This document shows positions 34,140 through 47,498 of a stretch of 64,000 nucleotides of DNA, piece by piece (position 1 is the stretch's first letter; each line of letters opens with the position of its first letter). Below the pieces are notes generated by a model, which was not told the origin of the DNA, made no database searches, and worked only from the letters and a program-made list of their open reading frames with translations. The position numbers were made by a program, and so were the translations under genes. The DNA is from Icerya purchasi (taxonomy: Eukaryota > Arthropoda > Insecta > Hemiptera > Monophlebidae), in contig CM077116.1 of the NCBI GenBank assembly GCA_039619475.1, positions 37,149,183-37,213,182 on the forward strand, given 5' to 3'.

Positions 34140-36387
34140 AGTGTCGTCAAACTTTGTATACCATTATTGTTTTCTTCTGTTTTTGATGCCTCGGATAATT
34201 TATAATACCGCTCGTGAACAATTTTCCGCCTACGCTACTGCGTATAAACGAATGAAAAATGTTGAATAAGAACGATAAAAAATATGAACCAGGTACCGTA
34301 AATGAAATTAACCGGAAAGAATGAAAAATAGGACACACAAAAACGAAAAACAAAAACAGAGGAAAGAATTAGAAATTCTGAATTTTTCCCTTGTATTTTT
34401 TCGTAGCCGAAAATGTAGCCGGTTTTTTTAAATTTTGTCATTTAAGAAATTTGAATATGGCCCCCGTTGTGCCGAGATCGGGAATTTTCACCGGGGACCT
34501 CTTCATTCGATGTTAATCACAAAACCGAAGAGGAAACTTTGAACCGTGTTATTGTTTTCGGTACACAACCGACGTTAGACGTCTATTGAACGTTCCAAAA
34601 AATGTCTCAGAAGAACGAAACGAAGCGCGACGATCACCGTTTTGTCCACCGAATCGCCATTTTATTGAGAATTAGATTGGTCCGGAAAGTGAAAAATATC
34701 GAAATTTCAACGGCGATGATGGCTACAAAATAGAGATGGAACGCGGATTATTCATGCGATTAATATTTGAAACAGCGAATAGGAAATGTCAAAATAGCTG
34801 TTTAATTTTTTACATATGTAACAACCGTTTCCGATCATTCTTTGCTTCGTTGTTTGTTCTAATCACGGACAGCGCTTATTCGAAACGATAACACATCATA
34901 CGATGGCTTTTGCCGAAAATAATAACGCGATTGTATCTGTAGCGCGAAAGTTTTGAATTATATTATTTAGGAAATTTTAAAGTCCGGTAAATTTTTCGAT
35001 TTTAAAAAAACAATAATTCGAAGTGCTTTTTTTCTTTTCTCCAATATCAAATTGGAATTTATAATTAGATTAATTACACTTGCAGTTTTTCATTAAAAAT
35101 ATGTATGTATATTTCCGAGACATTAAATTGGAAAACTCGCAGGTGCGAAGATTACCGAGGGAAAGTTTAACGAATTAGTTTTGAAAACTTCCGAAAAATT
35201 TAAAACAGAAAATTGCGACGTGTGCCCGGCAAAAAGTGAGCTTTTCAAAAGCGAGAATGGTCGTTTCTCCTCAGCCTACTACTAGGCTTGAAATTCGATT
35301 AGCATACTTTTTAAATTGAACGATAGGCGAGCCTTATTCCGTTGCACATAAAAATAGTTTTTTTTCAGCCTCGAAAATACGCATGCCATAATTCGTTTTA
35401 TATACGTTCGATAATTCGCCGTTTAAACACTTTTATTGTCTTTTTCGTTTCCCTACTATTATAAAGTGCGCGATTCTCTCGACACATAAATCCCGTAAAA
35501 AAACAGATTATTGTTATTCTGAAAATATTAAAATTATTACATTTTACAACTTTCACTCGTCAGCAATATGCCGAAATGTGAGTCTTATCTCGGAGTTTGT
35601 TTTCGTTTTTTTTTTTTTTTAATCTTAGCCGGACGAATATGTGAGTTTTTTTTATCGTCCGCTACCTTTATTATATGAAAAGATTTACAATCTTTGAATT
35701 CGCAGAATTTCAGTCACGTGTGCAAGTAAAACAGAGCCGATAGTTCGATGAGCCGTCGTGTATCTCGTTATTATTCATTTAGCAGTTTGCGAATTGAAGT
35801 ATCCGACAGAGTGATAAATTCGAAATAACACGGCCTCTTATCTAACAGTTTATTAGTGTTCTTTGACGAAGCGTTTTTACGTTCACGGGGACTACATCGA
35901 AACATTTGTAACTGCTTTCGGTGACGTGTCCGATGGATCTACGAGTTAAAACCATTACGATTCCGGGGGAAGAAAAAAAAACAAAAACATTTGTAACATC
36001 GTTTAAAAAAAGTGAAAATATCATTTTTAATTCTTTCTAGTGATAAAATTCTCACATCGAATACAGTTCGTTTAATCGTAATTAACTCATTTACGCACTA
36101 ACATACGTCCTTAAAAGTTCATTTACAGATTCTATAAATGTTCCAGGTATTCCCCCGTATTTCATCATTAAACGAATTATTTGTAAAATGCGTGAACGGA
36201 ATGCGAAACAGACCTGAATATCACTCAGCAGGTTTCATACATTTTCCTGATTCCCTTTAATTTTCTTTTTCTGCTGAAAATAACATAGGTAGTAGTTGCG
36301 AAAATCCAACAGTGCGTGCACACTTGATTTCTAACGTCACAGATGATACCGTAAAACTCCGTATTTAGTGTGTTTTTTTTTCTTTTT
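34140..36387. other. No gene seen
   Basis: No domain or repeat boundary is recognised. The frames of 60-70 codons are phenylalanine-rich products of T runs. Confidence 0.5.
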
Positions 36388-36426
36388 TTAGGATTCCGTA
36401 TACACATATAATGTACGGAATCCTAA
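36388..36426. repeat. Perfect 13 bp inverted repeat
   Basis: TTAGGATTCCGTA at 36388-36400 and its exact reverse complement at 36414-36426, with a 13-base loop. Function unknown; possibly a small palindrome remnant. Confidence 0.85.
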
Positions 36427-36699
36427 TAAGATGGTGGTGTACACAAATGACAAAAATATCATCAAATAAAAATCGATAATTCACCACGAACGGCGGCTTG
36501 ACTTATTAATTTCTAAATTTGGAAGATAAATTACAATTAAAATTCTCTTTAATATATTACAATGTGTCCATTATACGATCTGAATAACAGTAAACGTACA
36601 GCATAAGAAAGTGCGTGAGTCCGGACTTTTCGTGTTTATTATTACAACCGGAGAGTGTGTTTGTATATTTATACGCGCACTTAATGAACACGTGTTGGT

Positions 36700-37204
36700 A
36701 TAACAAGCGCTTCAAAGAGGTAAACCAAGGAAAAACGAGAAGAAGGCAGTAGAGAATGACTTAAGAATGTAGGCGAATAATAATGGGGATGACAACGAAC
36801 GTGGAAGTGAGACTAGCAGAAGAGACCGGGCTGAAATAAAAAAGAGTGGGACTGTTGAAAAAAAAAGAAGGAAGCATAAACGATTAAAATCTACGATGAA
36901 AATTTTCACATGGCAATAATAGGAGATTAAAGGATGGGTTTTAAGAAAGGAGAAGCGTGCCAAAAATGGAACGAATAGGTGACGAAGACGCGGGCAGATT
37001 TAGCAAGGTAACCTTAGCAAGATTTTCGAATAGGCAGAGCGCTGGCCTATTAGATTCAGTAATTAAAAGGAGGGTAGTCAGATTTAGAAAGGATAATAAA
37101 ACAATTAAGGATAGGGCTCTAAGCCTTTTGATTGATGAAAGTTTGCCTCCGAGAAGGAGAATCTTGCTGTCGCCGAAGTCTATCTTTTCTTTGCGAGAAT
37201 GCAT
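36700..37204 (-). pseudogene. RNase H LINE fragment with internal deletion
   Basis: The minus strand reads SSIKRLRALSLIVLLSFLN and LLITESNRPALCLFENLAKV, corresponding to the second and third RNase H blocks (A-E-L ... I-T-D-S-x-x-A-L-x-x-L). A pyrimidine-rich tail follows, with LPRSLSSPLLFAYILKSFS, related to 33758-34135. The final W-V-P-S-H block expected between them is missing, so there is a deletion. Catalytic acids are changed (R for E, E for D). Confidence 0.6.
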
Positions 37205-39309
37205 TTCGTAACACGACCGATTTTCACGGCGTGAATTTTGTCAGATTGAATTATGAACTCATCGTGAAACTCTAGTCGTATGATTTTGATGTTTCACGCC
37301 GCATTGCCCCGCTGCACAATATATTACGTTAATTGTTAAAATTTCACACGTTCGAGAAAGCGCGGGAAAATTCTTTTTAACTTACTTTCGAAATGAAATG
37401 TTAAAAACCACGTACACATTTAACCACTAGTCGTGGAGTCGGCGCTACTTTTTTTTTCTTCCCGGTCTCAGAGAAAATCCGGATTAGTAGCGGAAAGTTA
37501 ATATTTCGAAGCGACGAGTGTCTCATCGAATTTCTTTTCTCGCTAAAAAAATCCAAAGTACCCGTTCACTAATCGTTAAAATAATCTGAACTTCATCGGA
37601 TACAGAAGAAAATTTTCCTTAATTCTGTCGGTACTAATTTTACTGAGGCAATTTTTAACGATGAACCCAACACGCAGGGAAATACTGGAGAGGTGCTCGC
37701 ATTGTTCGTAATAAAAGTCGTCGAGACTGCGTGTCATATTGTGCAGAAGTTTGCATCTGTCCTAGGTGTTTTCTTTTGATGAGAATTATCGTTGCAGGCA
37801 AAGGTACAAATGAAACCGAAAAACACTCTCCCATTTGTGACCGTGAAATATTGAAGACGACACATTTCTCGCACATGTGTTTTATGCGTTACTTTAACTT
37901 TTCGTTCTGTTGGAAATTTTACGGCGCCCCGTGTCTTCGTTGCATCGAATTTCACCTAGAAAATTTAATTCCGCATTCTGAAACTGAAGCCGGCTAAGTA
38001 TCGAGTATCCTGTTACGAACTATCGAAAAGCGTATTGTTTTGCGGATACGTCGATGTAAAAATAACAGAGTTCTCTCGTCTATTTACAGCCGTTTTTGTT
38101 GGGTTTTTTTTTTTTTTTTAGGTACAGTTTGCTATTCAATCAGCGGATAAATGAATTTCAGTCGCCCATCGTGAGTTTTTTGGTTAAAAATTAATAGGCA
38201 TACGGCACAGACCTTTTCCTAGAGTATTTTTCGAAGTGTGCGGGAGTGGGGGGGGGGCTTAAATCTTTAGCAGCTGCCTGTAACGGGACTTTTTCCCCGA
38301 ATCACGCTATCCAGCCACTCGTTGGGTATTCGACAATTATTTGTCTAAAATGACGATGATCATTCTCAGTATTTTAACTTTCGTTTTTACGTTGTCCGTC
38401 GCGTAAAGAGATACGTGCAAAACATGCGAATTATCAAGATTTTCGATAGGAACGAGTGTTCGAGTTTTAGTTTACTAGCTGCCCGCTTTTTAAATTATTC
38501 ACTCCGTTTTAAAGCATGTTCGCCCCGATTTTATTTTACATCATTAAGCTCATACACCTCGCGGCAATTTGGAGAACACACGTTTGAAGGATCCGTTGTT
38601 AATAATATGCAGGCTTCATTATGTTCTTTGCCTCGTATGCGAATTTAAAATGTTTTTAAAATAAGCAAAATTCACGTCCACGGTATAATCATCCAAGGCG
38701 AATCTATTATTTTATATTTATGCGCGAATATTGCGATTACGTTGTTGAGGAAACAACGTTCAGAATACAGTACATTCAAAAAGGACACATGGTTGCGGTA
38801 CCTCTTTTGATTGTCATTAGGGACGGTGAAGAGGGCAATGTGGAGAATTTACAAGTGGGAGACACCGATAAGGTGATAAAGAAAGAAGTGATCAAAAAAC
38901 GGAGCCTTAAGAAAGTCGGAAACAACAGGAAGGAGGATAAGAAGATAGAACACTGATTAGAGGATAATGCGGTGTACCGAAATTTTAATTTTCTAATCGG
39001 GAGCCGGCTAAAGGCTGCCGTAGTGATGTTGAATTTAAAAATACCGGGCATTGCTAATGAATGTGTTCGGTAGTGTCGGTGATGTACGGCTGCCGCAAGT
39101 GCGGTAAGCGGTTGATAGATATTATGCGACGCACGTGTGTGATCTATAGAAAGCTCACAGTAGTCTTGCGATCTCCTACGGGGGCGGCCACCACAGCTGA
39201 TTGACTTCCTAATGGTACAAAGGAAGGAAGAAGTTGCAAGATATTCTTGACGCTCTAATGAGGAAGAACAAAGCATCCGCTATCTTTGAGGAACTTAGAT
39301 TACTGAGAG
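37205..39309. other. No gene assigned; purine-rich patch at 38820-38960
   Basis: No domain is recognised. The overlapping frames at 38776-39276 (minus, 166 codons) and 38720-38956 (plus) arise in a purine-rich stretch; the minus frame is Ser/Leu/Phe-rich like the LINE tails nearby, but no motif confirms a relation. A G run lies at 38247-38258. Confidence 0.4.
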
Positions 39310-39530
39310 AGGGCATCGTACGGGGGAATGAGCTGTTGCGCCCGCTGTTTTCGCAAATCGTGGCGTGACCCGGAATCCATAGTTGCAACTTTGTTATGAG
39401 TGATGAACTTTTATTCACCGGCGCATGTTCGAAAGCGCCATATCCGCTATTAGCAGTCACTGAAGAATATGTAACTGAAAGTGCGCTTCATCGGATGTTA
39501 CTGTGTAGACGACAAAATCGTCCCTGAGCG
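39310..39530 (-). pseudogene. Possible DDE transposase scrap
   Basis: The minus strand reads VTSDEAHFQLH and then, in another frame, VNKSSSLITKLQLWIPGHAT. These resemble the first catalytic block (F-S-D-E-A-H-F-x-L ... V-N-x-Q-N-x-x-x-W) of a Tc1/mariner-related transposase group like that at 6105-6585. Only this block was found, with frame changes. Confidence 0.42.
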
Positions 39531-41269
39531 AAAACGGATCGCGTGTAGTTCCGCCTATATCTAGATGTTGCAGTAATCGCTGCGACAAATTGCACAGATT
39601 TCACCATCCACTTCGACAGCGCACGCCGTGAGTCTTATGAATGGCTTTCGGTGTAACGGCAGATGCGGTTGGGACGCCGTGTAATAGCTTCAGATGGTAC
39701 ACTCGTATATAAGTTGGTCTGATGCACCTTCTTATAATTCTGCAGGATTATAAAGTTCGCTGTTATTAGACTCCACAGTGCTGCTGGGCAACCGATTTAT
39801 TAAATGCTATCGCAACTAATTAACATAAGTCCGTGAGTACTGTACGTTTTAAAATTTAGGACGAAAATACTTTTCTGCAGACATTCAACCGCAAAAAGAA
39901 ACTCAACAAGAATCGGTAAATATTTTAAGTAAAGGCGAGGGGCGCAATGTCAAGCTCTCGTCATAATTCGTAATGTTGAATGATGAATAGTATATGCAAT
40001 GCCGGTACGATGTATTGAGAAACTACTGGAGAGTACACCCGACGGCGGTAATCAGTTTCACGTTTTAAGCCATTAGAACGTAACTTCGGATAGATGAAAA
40101 AACGAGAGTTAAGAAGATATCAGATAATTGAGAATGACTATTACTGCTAAGTTAAATTTAGTCGAAGAACGATTCGAAATAAATGCTTAGGTTGAAAGAT
40201 ATTCTATTAGATCGTTTCCCCTGGAAAAATTAACGTATATACACATACCGTCTTACAATTAATTATAATACACTTTTGCGCTTACAATGTCCATCTATAA
40301 AAAAAAAAAAAGAAAAAGTACGAAGAGGAAGTAACGAATAAACACGATGTTATGAGGAATTACCCCATTGGTAAAGGAATAAAGGGAAGAGATTTGAAAT
40401 CAGAGAATCATAAAGTTAATTTCGGAGATGGGAGAAAATCAAAGAATTAAAAGAAACGGAAGCCTTTTCTGAAGAATAATATGCGGAGGTAGGGAAATAT
40501 GAGGAAGATGGATTTTGTTAGAAGTAAATCGCCAATTCTGAACAGAGAAGTTTTGAGAAGGAAATTATTGCATGAATCGGCAGAAACAGCCGCTATAATT
40601 AATTATTTTCATTTTCACTATAGTTTCCGTGTTCTACTTTTTTAGAACGATTTTGTGATTATTTTTCTTGCTTCACTCGCCTGTGAATATTGTCCGCAAA
40701 TGATTAATGGTACCGATAATAAAAGTTCATAAAAATCCCGCTAAAATAAATTTTTTATTTTTTGGATGAAATGTACAGAGCTGCGAGTGTAATGAATCAG
40801 CGGAACTGTTCCAGACTAAACTTGGAATATTCATGTGAAAATATATTTTCCAAATATTTTCTGATATACATAATAAGTCTACTGAAAAAGAGGTCAGTCC
40901 GCATTTATTGAAATTTACGATATCTGAAGCAAAATATAATTGCGCTGCGCATCTCGCGCATTCGCCGTTGAAAAGGGGAATAACTTTCTCGAAATAAAAA
41001 TGTCCATACTAAATTTTAAACTTTTTTTAGCATTTCATTTTTTTTTTTGGTTTTTTGGTCTCCAATTCTTAATACGATGGGGTAAATATATTTAGAGAAT
41101 TTATATCAATAATTTATATAAATAACAGGTCTGTCCCGAGCCCGTCCATTTAAGTTTATGGAACCCTGACAGACTGTTTTACCGGTGTTAATAATAATTA
41201 GTATTCCTTAAATTTAATATGAGTGTACATGTTTTAGTTACTAATTTTTTCATTGCTAATATTGCTGAA
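39531..41269. other. No gene seen
   Basis: Purine-rich DNA at 40295-40560 could be the reverse of a pyrimidine-rich LINE tail, but no zinc-tail motif is readable. Nothing else is recognised. Confidence 0.4.
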
Positions 41270-41705
41270 GACCATATCCACGGGGGGGCGGGCGGGGGGG
41301 GGGGGTAAACCCTTTCCATGCGAACTGAAATAGTTATTATAAATACACAAAAATCTGAAAAAAAATCAAAAATTTAAAATAAATATTGATGGTTTTTTAG
41401 GATGTTTTTACCTACTTTTAAAAGAAAAAAGAAAAAATATGCTCCATATTTTTAGGTACTTCATTAATATTTTATGCTAAATTTTTTATTACGAGCATAA
41501 TCAATAACATATGTGTAATTTTTATTAATGTTTATACAGGGTAATTCATTTATGTAAATTATTAATACATACATAAATCAAAAAAAGTTATTAATATAAT
41601 AGTATGAATATTAATGAAAAATGCATTGTTATTTATAAAATAAATATGCGAAGAAAATTTTCAACCCCCTCCCCACCCTTCAAAATTCTGAGCACGGACC
41701 TGGCT
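41270..41705. repeat. G-tract-capped MITE-like repeat
   Basis: The left end has ACCATATCCAC followed by a long G-rich run (41281-41306). The right end in reverse complement reads CAGGTCCGTGCTCAGAATTT followed by a G-rich run, and that end matches 9788 onward. Both ends carry G-runs just inside the terminus, as in copy A and B of the hAT MITE. Exact boundaries and target duplication were not established. Confidence 0.45.
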
Positions 41706-42237
41706 ACAGCTGGAAAGGATATGCTTAATATTATCAGAAAAGTTACATGTTGCACGGTTATTTGATTGTGGAATCTTACGCTTATGTAAATAGACCATGT
41801 CCAGTAATAAACTGTAGATTAAAAAAAGAGTTCGGCGTAAATACTATATTATCTAGTCTATCGTCTATGGTTGAGAAAATTCTTTTAGCTATACCGTTAT
41901 TATATTCGTCCCACTGAGCCTAAAATTTATTATTATAATACTTATCCAATATATAAATGTGTTTAAATTGTTTAAGCATTATCGATTTTTGTTCGTGTAT
42001 GAATGAAGGTTGTTTGGTACTGTACGTTATGGAATTCGTGATTTAAACTTATATTATTTTTTATTAAAAATATGTTAATATGTGTTTCTGTATTTCGTAA
42101 GTCAATGGGGTTTAATACCTGCAATGACAGTGCTCGCCATGTAGCTGGTAGTTCTATAAGCTTTAATCATTTTTATTGCAATAGTTCTCTGAAAATTTTT
42201 TAATATATTTTAAAATCTCTTAATTTTTAACATATCC

Positions 42238-42264
42238 ATATATATATATATATATATATATATA
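42238..42264. repeat. (TA)n microsatellite
   Basis: About thirteen TA units. Confidence 0.95.
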
Positions 42265-42442
42265 ACACTGCCATAAAGTGTGTTAGGAAATATTACGCTT
42301 TTATATAATGTTATTCCCTTCTTGTAATTTAATCGGTTATTATTTATTATTATATAATTTGTTTAATACAATTAAAAATTTATTTATTTTTTTTAGTGAT
42401 ATAGTGAAAATGATTATAAAATTTTAAGTTATTGTCTGTTAA

Positions 42443-42694
42443 CATGAGCGTCGCCAGGGGGCAGCTGCCCCCTGGAGCCTTGAAACTTTTTAATCAACTG
42501 GCCACGATGAACATTCATAGGCGCATAATCATGGACAATTTCACGAAAATTATGTTTTAATTAAGATTTTATTCTTGTTTAATAAAATATTAAGACTCTA
42601 TAACTTATAAATTTTATTTTTCCTATAACTCATATCCTCTTTCTATTATCCCCCCACACACACCCCCCCGGCTCATCGGCTGGCGACGCCCTTG
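42443..42694 (-). mobile_element. hAT-type MITE, copy B (inverted relative to copy A)
   Basis: The reverse complement begins CAAGGGCGTCGCCAGCC, then a G-run, and ends at a CATGAGCGTCGCCAG terminus. Flanking 8-mers TCTGTTAA and TCTATTAG agree at 6 of 8. The body aligns with 26606-26872 across its length, including GGGGCAGCTGCCCC and ATAACTCATATC-type blocks. Length is 252 bp, non-coding. Confidence 0.82.
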
Positions 42695-44689
42695 TCTATT
42701 AGTACACGTAAGTATTTGGTTTGACTAACCATTCCAATATTTAATCTGTATTACATCAAATTTAATCTTTTATCCTTTAAGTTCTTGTTAAACAACATGT
42801 AAGTTGACTTAGGTTCGTTAATATTTAAATTCTAATCGTTCTAACGATTTCGCGATTTCTGTATAAATCGGGTAAAATTTATTTTCCAATACATTTTCAT
42901 TCTCATCAGCTATCGTATTATTGCAATATCATCTACGAAAGTGAAAATGTTTACACTGTTAGTTAATCTGATGTTATACATTTGAGAGGAGAAAACTATG
43001 TTCCTCCACAAGTACTGTCCGAAAAATGAAAATCGCATTGCACATAGAAAGTCCCCTTATTTCTTCTAAAGTATTTTACAATCTACGGAAGAGATTGTGT
43101 TTCTCACATTAAGCAGCAGCAGACAGAAATTTTAAGCATTTCTTTTAAATGTTTAATTATCGAGAGCTACATTTGCGTTACTATTTATAACGTTGAAAAT
43201 TCCCCTTCTGCTTAATAACCACGTCATAGACTTAGCATCTTTTCCCTAGACGAGTGACGAGACGTGTTTAATGTGGCCGTTTTAGTCCTGCTCATTGAAT
43301 GTGTCTTTTTCGCGACACACGAAAACCGGTTTGCAATTCACATCCAAAAAAGGCTGGTTTAACACGTTTCGATGCCGGAAATTTAACTGGTGACCCAAAG
43401 ACTCTGTTCTACAGAGCAATCTTTTTTCTGCTCCCTTACCGGTTTTATGAATTGATTCCGTAACGCTCGACTTGTCGACTCGGCGCGATTTAAGCATCGA
43501 AATTCCGCACTCTTAAGGATAGCGACCACCATCGACGGCCTGAAATATGGTTTAAAAATTAAACGAGGTTGTGCGAATCAACTCTCACTTACCGGACCGG
43601 TAAGCAACAAGCGAATGCAATGTCGCCTAGGCGATTTTATTAATTTATCACTTGTTGCGCTGTATTTTCATACAAACGATGATACAAAATACTCGTCGAT
43701 ACGTTTTCCTCTTCGTTACCACAAACATCTTTGCCGTATACAGTCGGCTCTTATGTTACCACGCATCCCTTTGTAATTAATTTCATTTCTTTCTGTTAAA
43801 TGTGAGACGGTTCGTCCCCAATTCTTTTTATTTATACCGTTCGGGAATCAAGCCGATATGCCGAAAATTCGAGTAATTACTTCAACAGTAAGCGAAAAAG
43901 TCGAAATATTACAAATTAAAACGTACTACGCGAACCTCTACCGAGGTCGGTGGCCACAAACATCCCCTGCAGAACTACTGAGGAGAGCGCAAGTCGCTTC
44001 ACGAGTATATCTCGAAAGCACGTTTCAGTATTTATATACTTTTGCTAGACAGAACTGTTTTCCCGACGACCTAACTAGAGAGATGGTGATATAGATTTAA
44101 CTAACTAGTATCAGTTTTAGCACCTCTTATCTCGAAGTGTACACCGCAATAGTAAGTAGTGAGATTACGACATCACCGTAGCTAAGCAAAGTGTATAGCG
44201 TGCTTGTAGTGAACAACATTATCATGATTTTTTGTAAATATGGCGCAAAGTTGTCGAAGCATAGGTTATATGTGTATCTCTGCTTAAACTCGTTTACATA
44301 AGGTAATTTGAAATTATTCAGTAATTTACAATTGTAACGGTCAAAATTTTCGAAGAAATTTTCTTTATTAAGTGAAAGAATTTAAAATAATTTAGAAATT
44401 CGAAATTTTTTATAAGAAATAAAAACCACAAAAACAACCGGACAATGTTAGCCCATGAACTATGCCCGATCATAGTTTTAAAATCCGTTATCATTAATAT
44501 TACCCGTTATAATTACTGCATTTGTACAGAGTATCAAGTAAATTATTGCGAAATTGAAAAGTTTTTTTTTTTTTTTTTTTTGGGCTTTGAAAATTCAACC
44601 CATAAATTGAAAATTTTCTATAATAAAACATTTTAATTTAAAATATAACGAAATAATTGAGAATTTCTAACTCGGCGAATAATTGTTCC
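42695..44689. other. No gene assigned; short ORF at 43858-44094
   Basis: Nothing is recognised. The 78-codon plus frame at 43858-44094 (begins MPKIRVITSTV, contains YYANLYRGRWPQTS) lies in slightly less AT-rich DNA, but there is no motif, no splice context I can prove and no relative in the window. A T run lies at 44563-44581. Confidence 0.35.
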
Positions 44690-44850
44690 ATAACATGAGG
44701 AGAATTCTCTATTTTATAAAAAAACAACAGAAATTGATAAAAATCTTCCGCAGAAATCGGTCTATCCACTCTGCTGAAAACAAGATCAAAATCGGTTCAG
44801 TTGTTCGCAAAATTAGCGCGCATAGACGGGGGACAGTCAGACACATTTAT
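44690..44850 (+). repeat. RTE-like 3' UTR remnant
   Basis: AAATCGGTCTATCCACTCTG, AAAATCGGTTCAGTTGTTCG and TTAGCGCGCATAGACG then CAGTCAGACAC form a pattern familiar from the 3' ends of RTE-type elements and their SINEs in arthropods. Non-coding, and assigned by resemblance only. Confidence 0.4.
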
Positions 44851-45079
44851 CAATTTTCATTTATTTATAACTGATATAGGTTAGAAATATTGTAAAATTA
44901 TACGCTTATACATTCTGTTTGTTCGAATTTACCGACACAATTAAGTTTCAATTTATAATATCGACTTCATTGAAAAACTATCGATTGTTGTAGAATAAAA
45001 CATTTATGAAAAATGATCGGAAAGTAGATGTACTGAAAAGTTCTCGCAAGACACTCTTCTTGTTACAAATTAATATTTC

Positions 45080-45498
45080 CAGTGGCGTGCCAACGTTTCA
45101 CAACCAGCGAGGGAAAAAACATAAATCACCCCTATACAAGAGAAGCCTATATACATTCACACATACACCTACATATTTGAAAAGCGATAGTTTGTGCTTC
45201 ATCCTAGTCTACATAATTAACGATATTTGTTACAGTAAATATTTTGTGTACAAAATTTTATATTATAAGAAATGATGTATAACGAAAAAGCATATAAAAA
45301 TAAAAAATGAAAGAAAATGTGATTACCGTATTTGAAATTAACATAAATTTTATTTATCCGCTTTTCGTTTCATTTTTTTGGATTTTTATTAAATAACTGT
45401 TACATATACACTGGTATAATCTATATTTTTCTGAGGGGTCGTCGCCTACGCATTTTTTTCTCGTGGGGGGCTTTTGCCCCCCGTTTGGCACGCCACTG
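45080..45498. mobile_element. 419 bp MITE with CAGTGGCGTGCCAA ends
   Basis: CAGTGGCGTGCCAA at 45080 is the exact reverse complement of TTGGCACGCCACTG ending at 45498. The adjoining 8-mers AATATTTC and AACATTTA agree at 6 of 8, suggesting an old hAT-type duplication. A GGGGGGC...GCCCCCC hairpin lies just inside the right end. An 89-codon frame inside shows no motif. Confidence 0.8.
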
Positions 45499-45537
45499 AA
45501 CATTTATCATATTTTTGTGTAATTACTGTAATTATAA

Positions 45538-45580
45538 ATATATATATATATATATATATTTATTTTTTTTTTTTTTTTTT
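45538..45580. repeat. (TA)n followed by a T run
   Basis: About eleven TA units, then a homopolymer T run of 18. Confidence 0.95.
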
Positions 45581-47423
45581 AATTACTATTTTGCCTTTTT
45601 TACTAAAAGAGAAGAAAGAAAAATCGAATCGATTCTTTCGGCTGTTTTAATAGAGTTGTATCGAAATCGGTTTTATCTCGTCACTCATTATTATTGTTAC
45701 CGCTAACTGCTCTCGTAAAACGGAATAACGATTTTCAATTTTCATTATGAAGGTGCGCAAATTTTAAAAATAGCATTTTGTTTAGTATTAAGTGTAGAAT
45801 GCGAGGTTATTTTTCTTCGACAAGTAATTTTCTTCATTACCGAATGTTATGTGGAGATGTTTTTGTCATTTTTCCTTGAGAATGTGTTGCGTCACTTTTT
45901 TCTTACCGTAGCTCTTTAATGCGGAATAATGAATATTGTTAAGTTTATCCGAATTTCCTTTCTGGTAATCACAATTATTTTTACACGCTTTATTATTTAC
46001 TAAGCTGTCGCAATAAAATATTCGTCGACATTTTAATTGCAACACTTGATTTCGTGTTTTATTTAAATTTATTATTGTTTCTGCTATTATTGAATTTCTA
46101 AATTTGAGTTGTTCTCCAAAATATTTGGCGCATTTTTTTTTTTTGTGTTTGTTTTTTTTCTTTTGTTTTCGTTTTTCTTTTACAATTTAAGAAAGGGAAA
46201 AAAAGATCAGAACACATTTTGTTATTATAATATTTACGATATTTAAAATGTTCCAAAACTCAGCGAACTTTTGAAAATTTTTCATTCGAGTAACGACAAA
46301 AATTTATAATTTCTCCCTTTTTTGTTAATGTAATTAAAAAATAATTTTAGTCAATAATTTAAATGGTCAGAAAATAGGTGAACACATTTAAAGTTATTTA
46401 CGAACGGAACGCTATCTGCTAATTATCGTAGATATCTTTGCTACGGGTAGTTTTATGTACGTTTGTTAGACTGCGCTGCTACAACGGGACAATGATAAAT
46501 TATGTTCGCGACATTTTTTATCGTTAATAAACCTTTTTTTAACGATGGAGATTTTTTTTCTTTCTCTGTGAGCCTGTCTGCGACTAGGGGAAAAAACGAT
46601 TAATCACATTTGACGATGTGATCATGAAACTCCATTATAACTACTGCACGAGTAAGAGTGAATGTTTAGATGTTGTTTGTCCTACATATATTTCCTATTT
46701 GTCTCCTATACCGTTTTTAATGCACCAGCTTCTGTTTGATCAACCGAATTGAATTGGATATTCTCCGACTAAGTAACGTCAAAAACTTGACCGGTCGACT
46801 TACATCCGACAAACGCATTTCCTTCCTCTCGTAAATTCGATCACGCATCCGTCTTCGTACAAAAAGAAAAGATGACGTTATCATTTTAAACAAAGCTCTA
46901 ATATTCTTCTAAATAACAACTAAAATACAACTCTATTAATAATTAAGGATCTATTTTAAAGGAAATAACAGGCATTTTTTAAAAATTGTTATTATTCAAT
47001 GCAACGAATAATTATTACGTAAATAATTCTCATAGGGCAGTTTTGTAATTTTATTTTTATAATTTTAATTTACACTAAAACGTTACGAATTAAAAATTTA
47101 ATATCATTATTTTCAATTGCTTCCGCACACATCGATGATCTTCAAATTTTATTTCGAAGGAATTTTGATGATAATTATTAACTATATATCGTGAAAATAG
47201 GAATATAACCATTTAAAATTAAATCGTTGTTTTTGTTCATCACAGCGGCTAATTTTTTTAAAGAAATGCCTTTATTATCTTTTTAATAATTTTACAAAAC
47301 GGTATATTTGTCGTAAAATCATCGATAGTGGGAAATTATTTGACTTCGTAATTAATATCGCAGCACTTGCAATTCATGTTATCTGCCAGTAAAACTAAAT
47401 TTGAAATAATTTCAAAAATCAAA
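45581..47423. other. No gene seen
   Basis: AT-rich DNA without recognisable motifs on either strand. Confidence 0.5.
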
Positions 47424-47433
47424 TTATTTATTA

Positions 47434-47498
<65 letters not shown>
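47424..47498. repeat. (TTA)n microsatellite
   Basis: About 24 trinucleotide units, the longest of three such arrays in the window. Confidence 0.95.

Noticed and set aside
38776..39276. A 166-codon minus-strand gene
   Set aside because: It lies opposite a purine-rich stretch; Ser/Leu/Phe-rich composition is explained by that bias.
43858..44094. A short coding exon (78 codons)
   Set aside because: Composition is slightly less AT-rich, but no motif, no provable splice sites and no second exon could be identified.
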